Shown here in pieces: positions 15,039 through 22,977 of a stretch of DNA of 64,000 nucleotides. The translations under genes were made by a program, and so were the position numbers. The DNA is taken from contig NZ_LT629791.1 in assembly GCF_900105925.1 (NCBI RefSeq), positions 6,170,001 through 6,234,000 on the forward strand. Direction: 5' to 3'. The stretch's first letter is position 1. Each line of letters begins with the position of its first letter. Under the pieces are notes generated by a model, which worked only from the letters and a program-made list of their open reading frames with translations, was not told the origin of the DNA and made no database searches. This DNA is from Jiangella alkaliphila. GTDB lineage: Bacteria; Actinomycetota; Actinomycetes; Jiangellales; Jiangellaceae.

Positions 15039-17237
15039 TCACTCCTGCCGGAACAGCAGCGGCGCGAAGTCGATGAGGTTCTTCTGCCACGCGTCCCAGC
15101 CGTGCGGCCCCGGGGTGGGCCCGTCGTACTCGTAGTCGATCCCCAGTTGATCCATGACGGTCAGCGAGCTGATGAACGACGGGTACACGAAGTCCGTGGG
15201 GTCGCCCACGTAGATCTTCAGCAGCGTCGTGCCGTCGTTGATCGCCTGGGCGTCGACCCCGGTGGCGCTGCCGAACCCGGCCGAGAAGGCGCCGATGTAG
15301 GCGAACTCACCCGGGAAGGCCTTGAGCACGGTGTACGTCTGCCCGCCGCCCATCGACAGGCCGGCCAGCGCCCGCTGGGACGGGTCGTCGGAGATGTTGT
15401 ACCGCTCCAGCGACACCGGGACGATGTTCTCCCGCAGCTCCCTGGTGAAGTTCGAGGAGTTGCCGTTGCCCATCACCACCACCATCGGCTCGAGGTTCCC
15501 GTCGAGGAAGTGGTTGTCGAGGATCTGCTTGGCGCGGCCCATCTCGATCCAGTCCGTGTAGTTCTGGCCGCCACCGTGCTGCAGGTAGAAGACCGGGTAC
15601 GGCTCGGCCCGGTCCGGGTCGTACCCCGGCGGCGTCCAGACGTACGCCTTCCGCTCGGCCCCGGCGACGGTGCTCTGGTACGTCATCGTCTCGACGGTGC
15701 CACCCTGACCCTCGGGCACGTCGGCGAGCAGCCGCGCCGACTCCCCCGGAATGAAGAACGTGCTCCACGCCGGTTCCGTGGTGACGTGGGTCGGGTTCGA
15801 CGCGTCCTTCGTGGGCACGCGATCGACGATGAGCCGGTAGTAGTGGAAGCCGGGCTTCAGCGGGCCGACGGTGGCGCGCCACCGGTCGCCGACCCGGGAC
15901 ATCTCCACGCGGATCCAGCTGCCACCGGGCGCCCAGTTGCCCCACACGGTGACGTTCTGCGCGTCCTTGAACTCCGTCGTCGTCTCGAACGTGACGAACC
16001 CGTCCTCGGTGATCCACGGCGTCGGGGTGGTGCCGGCCGGCGGCTGCTGGAACTCGGCCTCGAGCGGCAGGTGCCCGGGGCTCGGGCCGTCGTCCGGCGC
16101 GTCGCGGAACAGTCGCGGCATGAAGTCGATCAGGTTCTCCTGCCAGGCGTTCCAGTTGTGGCCGCGGTCGGGGTTGACGCCGTCGAACTGGTACTCGACG
16201 CCGGCCTCGTCGAACTGCTGCATGAGGCGGTAGTTGTAGTTGTAGGCCAGGTCGGTGACGTTGCCGGTGTAGAGCCGCAGCAGCTCCGTGCCCTCGTTGA
16301 TCTTCTCGGCGTCCACGTCGCTGGCACTGCCGAACACGAATCCCGCGAACGAGCCGATGTAGGCGAACTCGCCGGGGCGCTCGAACAGGGTGGACAGCGT
16401 CTGGTACCCGCCCATCGAGAGTCCGGCGAGCGCCTGCTGCGAGGGGCTGTGCGAGATGTTGTAGTCGTGCCGGGCCTCGCGCATGATGTTGCGCAGCAGC
16501 TCCTTCTGGAAGTCCGGCACGTTGCCGTCGCCCATCACGACGACCATCGGCTCCATCTCGCCGCGCAGCGTGAGGTTGTCGAAGATCTGCGTGGCGCGTC
16601 CCACCTCGACCCAGTCGCGGTAGCCCTGTCCGCTGCCGTGCTGCAGATACAGCACCGGATACGGCTCGCGCCGGTCGGCGTCGTAGCCCGGCGGCGTCCA
16701 CACGAGGGCGGAGCGCTCCCCGCGGGTGACGGTGCTGCGGTAGGTCATCGTCTCGACCGAGCCGCCGTCCCCCTCGGGCACGTCCGCCAGGAGGCTCGCG
16801 GAGTCGCCGGGAACGAAGAACGTGCTCCACTCCGGCTCCGACGCGACGCTCGTGGGGTTCGTCGGGTCCTTCACGACGTTCGTGTCGTCGGCGGTGAACT
16901 GGTAGTAGTACAGGCCGGGTTCGAGCGGCCCCATCACCGACGTCCAGTTGGCTCCGCGGCGGGTGAGGCCCCACTGTGCCCAGTTGGCCGACGGGCCGAA
17001 GTTGCCCTCGGCGACGATCTGCGTCACGTCGCCGAACGTGCTCTGTGCCTCGTCAGCGGAGATCGTGAACGTGACGAAGCCGTTCTCGTCCACGGTGACC
17101 CACGGCGTTGCCGCCGTCGCCGCGGGTGGCGCGGCCACCAAGGCGGCCACGGCCATCGCGGTGCCGACGAGGAGCGCCGCCAAGCGCCGCCCGATCCCGA
17201 TACGGCGCGTTCGTCTCTGGCGAGATGCCATCACCAT
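15039..17237 (-). CDS. Secreted tandem-duplicated esterase (CE1/feruloyl-esterase-like)
   Basis: 732 residues. A signal peptide (RRTRR start, cleavage near ATAA at about 43) precedes two complete copies of an early-set (CBM48-like) module plus an esterase-D-type alpha/beta hydrolase. Copy 1: module about 45-140, nucleophile Ser274 in AGLSMGG, His360 in GHNWNAW. Copy 2: module about 405-495, Ser628 in AGLSMGG, His712 in PHGWDAW. Both copies keep the nucleophile and His. Related enzymes remove feruloyl or acetyl groups from xylan outside the cell. It is monocistronic, with its promoter region holding two operator-like sites. Confidence 0.88.
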   Translation of the reverse strand: MVMASRQRRTRRIGIGRRLAALLVGTAMAVAALVAAPPAATAATPWVTVDENGFVTFTISADEAQSTFGDVTQIVAEGNFGPSANWAQWGLTRRGANWTSVMGPLEPGLYYYQFTADDTNVVKDPTNPTSVASEPEWSTFFVPGDSASLLADVPEGDGGSVETMTYRSTVTRGERSALVWTPPGYDADRREPYPVLYLQHGSGQGYRDWVEVGRATQIFDNLTLRGEMEPMVVVMGDGNVPDFQKELLRNIMREARHDYNISHSPSQQALAGLSMGGYQTLSTLFERPGEFAYIGSFAGFVFGSASDVDAEKINEGTELLRLYTGNVTDLAYNYNYRLMQQFDEAGVEYQFDGVNPDRGHNWNAWQENLIDFMPRLFRDAPDDGPSPGHLPLEAEFQQPPAGTTPTPWITEDGFVTFETTTEFKDAQNVTVWGNWAPGGSWIRVEMSRVGDRWRATVGPLKPGFHYYRLIVDRVPTKDASNPTHVTTEPAWSTFFIPGESARLLADVPEGQGGTVETMTYQSTVAGAERKAYVWTPPGYDPDRAEPYPVFYLQHGGGQNYTDWIEMGRAKQILDNHFLDGNLEPMVVVMGNGNSSNFTRELRENIVPVSLERYNISDDPSQRALAGLSMGGGQTYTVLKAFPGEFAYIGAFSAGFGSATGVDAQAINDGTTLLKIYVGDPTDFVYPSFISSLTVMDQLGIDYEYDGPTPGPHGWDAWQKNLIDFAPLLFRQE

Positions 17238-17368
17238 TGATCCTCTCTGTCCTGAGTCCGCCGACGTCCGGCGCGGCGCAGGAGACGACGGATGCGACCA
17301 CCGAGAGAGAGCCGATCACCCTCGGCTGTGCGGGCGGGCTGCTGGCGACGTCCGGGGCCCCTCGCTCA

Positions 17369-17381
17369 TTTACAACGTCGG
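17369..17381. promoter_or_regulatory. Degenerate LacI operator-like site
   Basis: TTTACAACGTCGG shares the TTTA(T/C)AACGT core with the two better sites at 13793 and 17446. It is closer to the esterase start (about 130 bases upstream). Confidence 0.35.
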
Positions 17382-17445
17382 CAAACTCGCCCGACGCCCA
17401 TGCTGGCGGCGCCGATCGGAGGGTGTCAATAGTTCTGGCGTGGCG

Positions 17446-17458
17446 TTTATAACGTTGT
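17446..17458. promoter_or_regulatory. LacI operator-like site, exact 13-mer match to 13793
   Basis: TTTATAACGTTGT is identical over 13 bases to the site in front of the LacI and binding-protein genes. It lies about 210 bases upstream of the esterase and downstream of the alpha-xylosidase stop. It links the secreted esterase to the same regulator. Confidence 0.6.
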
Positions 17459-17546
17459 GATTGATTGCATCATGCGCAACGCATGTGTCCGGCATGCGCA
17501 ACTGACCTTGACACGGCGGCGACGAGAGGCTGCGTCGCTCGCCGGG

Positions 17547-19820
17547 TCAGAGGCTCAGAGTGACGCGCGACGTCCCGGGCTCGGCGTGCACGACGGTGCG
17601 GGTGCCGGCCAGCTCGACCCGCCAGGCGACGTCGTCGCGGTCGGAGCTGACCTCGATGCGCGGTCCTTCGCGTCGCACGCGGTAGGTGGCCCGCGCCTCG
17701 CCCTCCGCCGCGGGCACGACCAGGGTCGAGTCGTGGCCGTCGGCCAGCTCGTAGAGGCGCAGCGTGACGCCGTCGGCGTAGTCGTAGTCGGGGCGGTCGT
17801 CGACGGCGCCGAGCGGCAGGACGGTGTCCGGGCGCACCAGCGCCGGCACGCTGTCGAAGCCGTGCGTCTCGCTCACCCACCGCGGCCCGGTGACCTGGGC
17901 GCCGTCCAGCAGTGACGTCCACGTCCCGGCCGGCACGTAGTACGAGACCGAGCCGTCCGCGCTCATGACCGGCGCCACCAGCAGGCGATCGCCGAGCAGG
18001 TACTGGCGGTCGAGGTAGGTCGTCGCCGGGTCGTTCGGGAACTCCAGCGCCATCGGGCGCAGCATCGGGACGCCGTCCTCGTAGGCCTCGCGGGCCATCG
18101 CCGACAGGTACGGCATCAGCCGCAGCTTCAGCTTGGTGAAGCGGCGCAGCACGTCGACCGCCTCGTCGTCGAAGGCCCACGGGACGCGGTACGAGGTGGA
18201 GCCGTGCAGCCGGCTGTGCGACGACAGCAGCCCGAACGGGATCCACCGCTTGAACACCGCCGGGTCCGGGAGGTTCTCGAAGCCGCCGATGTCGTGGCTC
18301 CAGTACCCGAACCCCGACATCGCGAGGGACAGCCCGCCGCGCAGGCTCTCGGCCATCGAGGCGAAGGTGGAGTCGTTGTCGCCGCCCCAGTGGACCGGGA
18401 AGCGCTGGCCGCCGGTGGTGGCCGAGCGGGCGAACACCACCGCGCCGCCGTCGCCGTGGCGCTCCGCGAGCGCGTCGAAGACGGTCTGGTTGTACAGCAG
18501 CGTGTAGTAGTTGTGCATGCGCTCCGGGTCGGCGCCGTCGTCCCACACCACGTCAGTGGGCACCCGCTCGCCGAAGTCGGACTTGAAGGCGTCGACGCCC
18601 ATGTCCATGAGCCGGCGCAGGTGCGAGGCGTACCAGGCGCGGGCTTCCGGATTGGTGAAGTCGACCAGGCCCATGCCGGCCTGCCAGCGGTCCCACTGCC
18701 AGACCGACCCGTCGGGCCGCCGCACGAGGTAGCCCTTCTCGGCGCCCTGCGCGAACAGCGGCGAACGCTGCGCGATGTACGGGTTGATCCACACGCAGAT
18801 GCGCAGCCCACGGGCCTTGAGCCGGGCCAGCATCCCCTCCGGGTCGGGGAACGTCCGCGGGTCCCACTCGAAGTCGCACCAGTTGAACTCCCGCATCCAG
18901 AACGTGTCGAAGTGGAACACGCTCAGCGGGAGGTCGCGCTCGGCCATGCCGTCGACGAACGACGTCACGGTGGCCTCGTCGTAGTCGGTGGTGAACGACG
19001 TGGACAGCCACAGGCCGTACGACCACGCCGGGACCCGGGCCGGCCGGCCGGTGAGCGCGGTGTAGCGGCGCAGGATCTCCTTCGGCGTCGGGCCGTGGAT
19101 GACCAGGTACTCCAGCTCCTGACCGGCGACGCTGAACTGGGTCCGCGACACCAGCTCCGACGCCAGCTCGAACGACACCAGGCCGGGGTGGTTGACGAAG
19201 ACCCCGTAGCCGGCGTTGGTCAGGTAGAAGGGGACGTTCTTGTAGGCCTGCTCGCTGGCGGTGCCGCCGTCGTTGTTCCAGATGTCGACGGTCTGGCCGT
19301 TCTTCACCAGCGGGCCGAACCGCTCCCCCAGGCCGTACACGACGTCGCCGGGAGCCAGGTCCAGCCGCTGGGCCACGTGGTGGATGCCGTCGGGCGTGGT
19401 CATGAAGCCCATGCCCTTCGTGCTCGACGACGTGAGCACCCGCTCGCCGGCCACGAAGTCGAGCCGCCAGTCCTCGCCGCGGACCACCCGCGCGGTCAGC
19501 CCGCCCGAGGTCAGCTCGGCGACGTCGTCGCCGGCGCGGGTCGTCACCGGCGCGGCGGTGGCGCCGGGCAGTTCGAACGCCGGCGGCCGCTGCAACCCGC
19601 CGGCGTGGTGGACGATCCGGACGGCGACGACGTCGGGCATCGGCGACGAGAGCCTGACGGTCGCCAGCGGCCGGTTGAGCACGTCGCCACGACGGCGGAT
19701 GCGCTGGGTGGGCGCGTAGACCGTGACGCTGCTCTCCGTCGCCTCGACGTCGTACGCTTCGGCCGGGTGCAGGGCGGTGACGCCGGGCCGGATGCCCCAG
19801 TAGCCGTCGGTGAACTTCAC
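17547..19820 (-). CDS. yicI: Alpha-xylosidase, GH31 (YicI type)
   Basis: 757 residues, close to E. coli YicI length, and the catalytic residues fall one position from the YicI numbering: nucleophile Asp415 in FKSDFGE and acid/base Asp481 in WGGDNDS. Other marks: VFHFDTFWMREFNWCDFEWD, ICVWINPYIAQRSPLF, GFGYWSHDIGGFE. It has no signal peptide and is cytoplasmic. It releases alpha-linked xylose from the non-reducing end of xyloglucan-type oligosaccharides. It lies 22 bases downstream of a sugar permease pair, in one operon. Confidence 0.95.
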   Translation of the reverse strand: MKFTDGYWGIRPGVTALHPAEAYDVEATESSVTVYAPTQRIRRRGDVLNRPLATVRLSSPMPDVVAVRIVHHAGGLQRPPAFELPGATAAPVTTRAGDDVAELTSGGLTARVVRGEDWRLDFVAGERVLTSSSTKGMGFMTTPDGIHHVAQRLDLAPGDVVYGLGERFGPLVKNGQTVDIWNNDGGTASEQAYKNVPFYLTNAGYGVFVNHPGLVSFELASELVSRTQFSVAGQELEYLVIHGPTPKEILRRYTALTGRPARVPAWSYGLWLSTSFTTDYDEATVTSFVDGMAERDLPLSVFHFDTFWMREFNWCDFEWDPRTFPDPEGMLARLKARGLRICVWINPYIAQRSPLFAQGAEKGYLVRRPDGSVWQWDRWQAGMGLVDFTNPEARAWYASHLRRLMDMGVDAFKSDFGERVPTDVVWDDGADPERMHNYYTLLYNQTVFDALAERHGDGGAVVFARSATTGGQRFPVHWGGDNDSTFASMAESLRGGLSLAMSGFGYWSHDIGGFENLPDPAVFKRWIPFGLLSSHSRLHGSTSYRVPWAFDDEAVDVLRRFTKLKLRLMPYLSAMAREAYEDGVPMLRPMALEFPNDPATTYLDRQYLLGDRLLVAPVMSADGSVSYYVPAGTWTSLLDGAQVTGPRWVSETHGFDSVPALVRPDTVLPLGAVDDRPDYDYADGVTLRLYELADGHDSTLVVPAAEGEARATYRVRREGPRIEVSSDRDDVAWRVELAGTRTVVHAEPGTSRVTLSL

Positions 19821-19842
19821 GCTGCGGTTCCTTTCGGGTCTC

Positions 19843-20748
19843 TCACTTGACCGCGCCGGCGGTGATGCCCCGGGCGAGCGTGCGCTGGAAGATGAGGAAG
19901 AAGACGATCGCCGGGACCACGCCGAGCAACGCGGCGGCGCTGGTCGTGGTCGCGTCCATGAGCCGGTCGCCCTCCAGGACGCCGAGCGCGACGGGCACCG
20001 TCTGGTTGTCGTTGGAGATCAGGAAGATGAGCGGGATGAAGAACTCGTTCCACGTCCAGATGAAGAAGAAGATGAGCAGCACCGACAGCGTCGGGCGGCT
20101 GATCGGGAAGACGACCCGCCACAGCGTCTGCCACTTGCTCGCCCCGTCGAGCGCGGCGGCCTCGAGCACCTCCTTCGGGAAGGTGCCGAACACCGAGGCC
20201 AGCAGGTAGGTCCCGAAGGCGCTCTGGATGACCGTGAAGATGATGATCACGGCGAGCTGGGTGTCGTAGAGGCCGATCTCCTTCGAGATGTAGTACAGCG
20301 GGTAGATCAGCGTCTCCTGCGGCAGCATGTTCGCCATCAGGAACAGCACGACGATCGACAGCCGGCCCTTCACCCGCCCGATGCCCAGCGCATAGGCGTT
20401 GAACAGCGAGATGAGCACGCCGAGGACGGCGACCGAGCCGGCGATGAAGAACGAGTTCCACAGCTTCTGGCCGAAGTTCACCCGGTTCCAGAAGTCCACC
20501 ATGCCGGTGGTGTAGAGCTCGGTGGGCAGGCTCAGCGGCCCGGACGTGGAGTACTCCCCCGGCGACTTGAACGCGTTGAGGACGATGACGGCGAACGGGA
20601 ACAGCATCACCGCCGCGCCCGCGACGAGCAGCGCCAGCACGATCCAGCGCACCGCGCCGCGATGGTGACGGTCGCGCCGGCGGCCCGGCGCCGGGGACTC
20701 CTCCGCGGCCGGCCCGGCCGCCGTCGGCATCGACTGCAGCGTGGCCAT
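19843..20748 (-). CDS. Carbohydrate ABC transporter permease, MalG type (second system)
   Basis: 301 residues from ATG 20748, overlapping the upstream permease stop by 4 bases. Basic N terminus, six membrane segments and the EAA loop EVLEAAALDGASKWQTLWRVVFPISRP. It presumably imports alpha-xylosyl oligosaccharides for the GH31 enzyme downstream. Intact itself, but its partner permease is truncated and no binding-protein gene remains. Confidence 0.92.
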   Translation of the reverse strand: MATLQSMPTAAGPAAEESPAPGRRRDRHHRGAVRWIVLALLVAGAAVMLFPFAVIVLNAFKSPGEYSTSGPLSLPTELYTTGMVDFWNRVNFGQKLWNSFFIAGSVAVLGVLISLFNAYALGIGRVKGRLSIVVLFLMANMLPQETLIYPLYYISKEIGLYDTQLAVIIIFTVIQSAFGTYLLASVFGTFPKEVLEAAALDGASKWQTLWRVVFPISRPTLSVLLIFFFIWTWNEFFIPLIFLISNDNQTVPVALGVLEGDRLMDATTTSAAALLGVVPAIVFFLIFQRTLARGITAGAVK

Positions 20749-21428
20749 CACCCGCGGTCCTTTCGCTCGCTCGCCGCCTGGGCGCGGATGAACACGATGC
20801 TGAGCACGATGATGATCAGCGTCAGCACGGTCGCGATGGCGGCGCCGTAGCCGACCCGCGCCTTCTCGAAGAAGTTCTGATAGGCGAAGTGCGACGGCAC
20901 GTTCGTGGCGTCGCCCGGCCCGCCCCTCGTCAGGACGAAGATCGGGCCGAACACCTTGAGTGCCGCGATGGTGCAGGTGAGCGTGACGACGAACGTCTCG
21001 GGCCGGATCTGCGGCAGGGTGATGGCCCGGAACCGCCGGAACCAGCCCGCGCCGTCGATCTCGGCGGCCTCGTACAGCTCCGGGTCGACCCGCTGCAGTG
21101 CCGCCATGAAGATGACGACCGGATACCCGATCTGGACCCAGACCATGATCGCCATGACGGTCGGCATCGCGGTATCGGGATCCCCTAGCCAGTTCTGCGC
21201 CAGGCCGTCCAGGCCGATCGCCTCGAGCAGCCCGTTCAGCGCCCCGTTGTCCGGGCGCAGGATCCAGCCCCAGACGATGCCCGCGACGGCCACCGGGATG
21301 ATCTGCGGCAGGTAGTACATCGCTCGCAGCGCGCTGGCGCTGCGAGCGCCGAACCGCTTGCCGATGACGTCGAACAGGACCGCGGCCAGGGCGAGCCCGA
21401 TCACGGTCGGCGCGAGCGTGCTCGGCAT
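20748..21428 (-). pseudogene. MalF-type sugar permease lacking its N terminus
   Basis: 226 residues against about 300 for the family. The EAA loop LYEAAEIDGAGWFRRFRAITLPQIRP and the last four or five membrane segments are intact, but the cytoplasmic N terminus and first membrane segment(s) are absent. Homology begins abruptly at about 21,428, where a truncated plus-strand gene also starts. The importer is probably non-functional; the binding-protein gene expected upstream is gone. Confidence 0.7.
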
Positions 21429-22372
21429 TGCAGGCCGAGCACATCTCCTTCGGCGTCGTCACGCCATCGACGCTGCATGAACTGGCGCGGCACCAGGTGC
21501 TGGTCCTGCCCGACGTCACGCGCCTGGCGCCGGAGGAGGTCGAGGCCATCCGAGCGTTCGTCGCCGCCGGCGGACGCATCTACGCCAGCGGCACGACGTC
21601 CTTGGCGGACACCACCGGACACCGGTCCGACGACTTCGCGCTCGCCGACGTCTTCGGCGCCCACGCCGGCGGACGCTATGAGGCGGGGATCGTCTACTAC
21701 CGGCCGGCCGCGGACGAGGTCAGCGACGCGATCGGTCCCGAAACCCACGTCAGCTGGGGGACGCGCGAGTCGCTCAGGGAGCCACCGCGAGCGCTGGACG
21801 TGCCGTTCCTGGCCGACCTCGCCGAGGACACCGAGACGCTGGCAACGTTCTCGCTCCCCTACGCCTATCCCCACGCCGGGTCTGCGGAAGACCACCAGTT
21901 CGCCAGCATTCACTCCTCGCCTCCCTGGACGGACACGGAGAGAGCAGCCTTGGTTCGCCACCGGTTCGGCGACGGCCTGGCCGTCTTCTCCGCCGCCCCG
22001 CTGGAGACGTCGTCCTTCTCCTCCACCAGGCGCCTGTTCACCGGCCTCGTCCGGTCGCTGATCGACGGCCGGCCCCGGATCCAGAGCCCGGCGCCGGCAC
22101 AGGTGTGGATCACCCTCTTCGACCAGCTCGACCGTTCGCGTATGGTGCTCAGCCTGCTGAACTACGACGGTGATCATCAGCAGGACATCGTCGCCCTCGT
22201 CGACGTGGACGTGGCGGCGCCGGCCGGCTACCGCATCGTCGGAGCACGGCGCACCACCGATGGTTCGGAGGTCGAGCACCACCTGTCCGACGACCGTACG
22301 CTTCTCTCCCTGTCGAGATTCCACCTGCCGCTCTTCGAGCAGATCGAGGTGGCGCTCGAGCAGTCGACGTGA
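21428..22372 (+). pseudogene. C-terminal part of a GHL6/beta-galactosidase-trimerisation type protein
   Basis: 314 residues from a TTG at the junction; no ribosome site and no natural start. The frame opens inside a Rossmann-like trimerisation domain (HQVLVLPDVTRLAPEEVEAIRAFVAAGGRIYASG) and ends with a small beta domain (WITLFDQLDRSRMVLSLLNYDGD). Relatives are about 650-750-residue putative glycoside hydrolases with an N-terminal catalytic barrel, which is missing here. The head-to-head permease is cut at the same point. Confidence 0.6.
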
Positions 22373-22467
22373 ACGAGACGCTGCACTGCTGATCGAGCCG
22401 GTCCCGCCAGACCTCTGCCACCCGTGCGTTTCGACGTGGCTCACTCCGGCGACGGCCGGACAGACGA

Positions 22468-22507
22468 AAGCGCCCCTCAGCTGCGTTTCTGCAGGTGAGG
22501 GGCGCTT
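22468..22507. terminator. Strong hairpin terminator
   Basis: AAGCGCCCCTCA at 22468-22479 pairs perfectly with TGAGGGGCGCTT at 22496-22507; inside, CTGC/GCAG add four more pairs around a GTTTCT loop. It lies directly after the minus-strand CCA of a tRNA-like remnant, where a tRNA terminator would be expected. Confidence 0.8.
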
Positions 22508-22510
22508 CGT

Positions 22511-22537
22511 TGGTAGCCCCGACGGGATCCGGGCCCG
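22511..22537 (-). other. tRNA 3'-end-like remnant
   Basis: Read on the minus strand: GCGGG, a 7-base loop CCCGGAT, CCCGT, CGGGGCT, A, CCA. That is a paired T-stem, an acceptor 3' strand and CCA in the right spacing, but the loop lacks the conserved TTC and A58. No matching D or anticodon arm is seen. It differs at 4 of 29 aligned bases from the tRNA-Glu fragment at 44214. Confidence 0.3.
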
Positions 22538-22605
22538 CCGCCAACGGCGCCGGCTCGGCGATCTTCCCGCGCCCACAGGCCCCGTGCTTGGCCAGGCCCG
22601 ACTCC

Positions 22606-22755
22606 TCAACGTGTCGGAGATAGCTCGACCGCGGCGATGTCTGCCAGCTCGGCGAGGGTCCAGGGGCGCTCCCGGGATCGCTCCAGCACCTCCGCTGCGC
22701 GCGCGACCGCCGGGTGAAGGCGCCCGGACGACCGCCCGTAGCTTCGACGCGACAG
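22606..22755 (-). pseudogene. AraC-family regulator fragment
   Basis: The segment LHPAVARAAEVLERSRERPWTLAELADIAAVELS is the first helix-turn-helix of an AraC DNA-binding domain. A stop follows immediately and no effector domain precedes it. Remnant only. Confidence 0.5.
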
Positions 22756-22977
22756 CCACACCGGCGACGTCACGCGACTCGCCGGACCCTTCTGACGTCC
22801 GCGCGTGCCGGCGGGCCCACATGCTCTGACGTGCACTCGGGCAGCAGCCGGTCCACGATGACCACTTCGTGTCATTGACATGCTCCAGTCACGCCACTGG
22901 TCGTTGCACGCCATAGTCTCTTGGGCGCCGCCCCAGCCTGTCATGGGCGATCGATGTTCACCACCGCGGGAGCACTC

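Larger units (their letters stand above)
17238..17546. other. 309-bp regulatory spacer upstream of the esterase
   Basis: No coding frame is convincing. It contains the candidate operators at 17369-17381 and 17446-17458, listed separately. GAGAGG a few bases before the esterase ATG is the probable ribosome site. Confidence 0.5.
22373..22977. other. 600-bp remnant-rich spacer
   Basis: Contains a strong hairpin (22468-22507), a tRNA 3'-end-like piece (22511-22537) and a scrap of an AraC regulator (22606 to about 22755). No intact gene is seen. Confidence 0.5.

Noticed and set aside
15102..17240. Plus-strand open frame (712 codons) opposite the tandem esterase
   Set aside because: Antisense shadow with no domain; the other strand has two full esterase motifs and a signal peptide.
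22875..22919. TTGACA upstream of the first S8 protease as a -35 box
   Set aside because: No -10 element occurs 16-18 bases downstream; the only TAG-like candidate is about 30 bases away.
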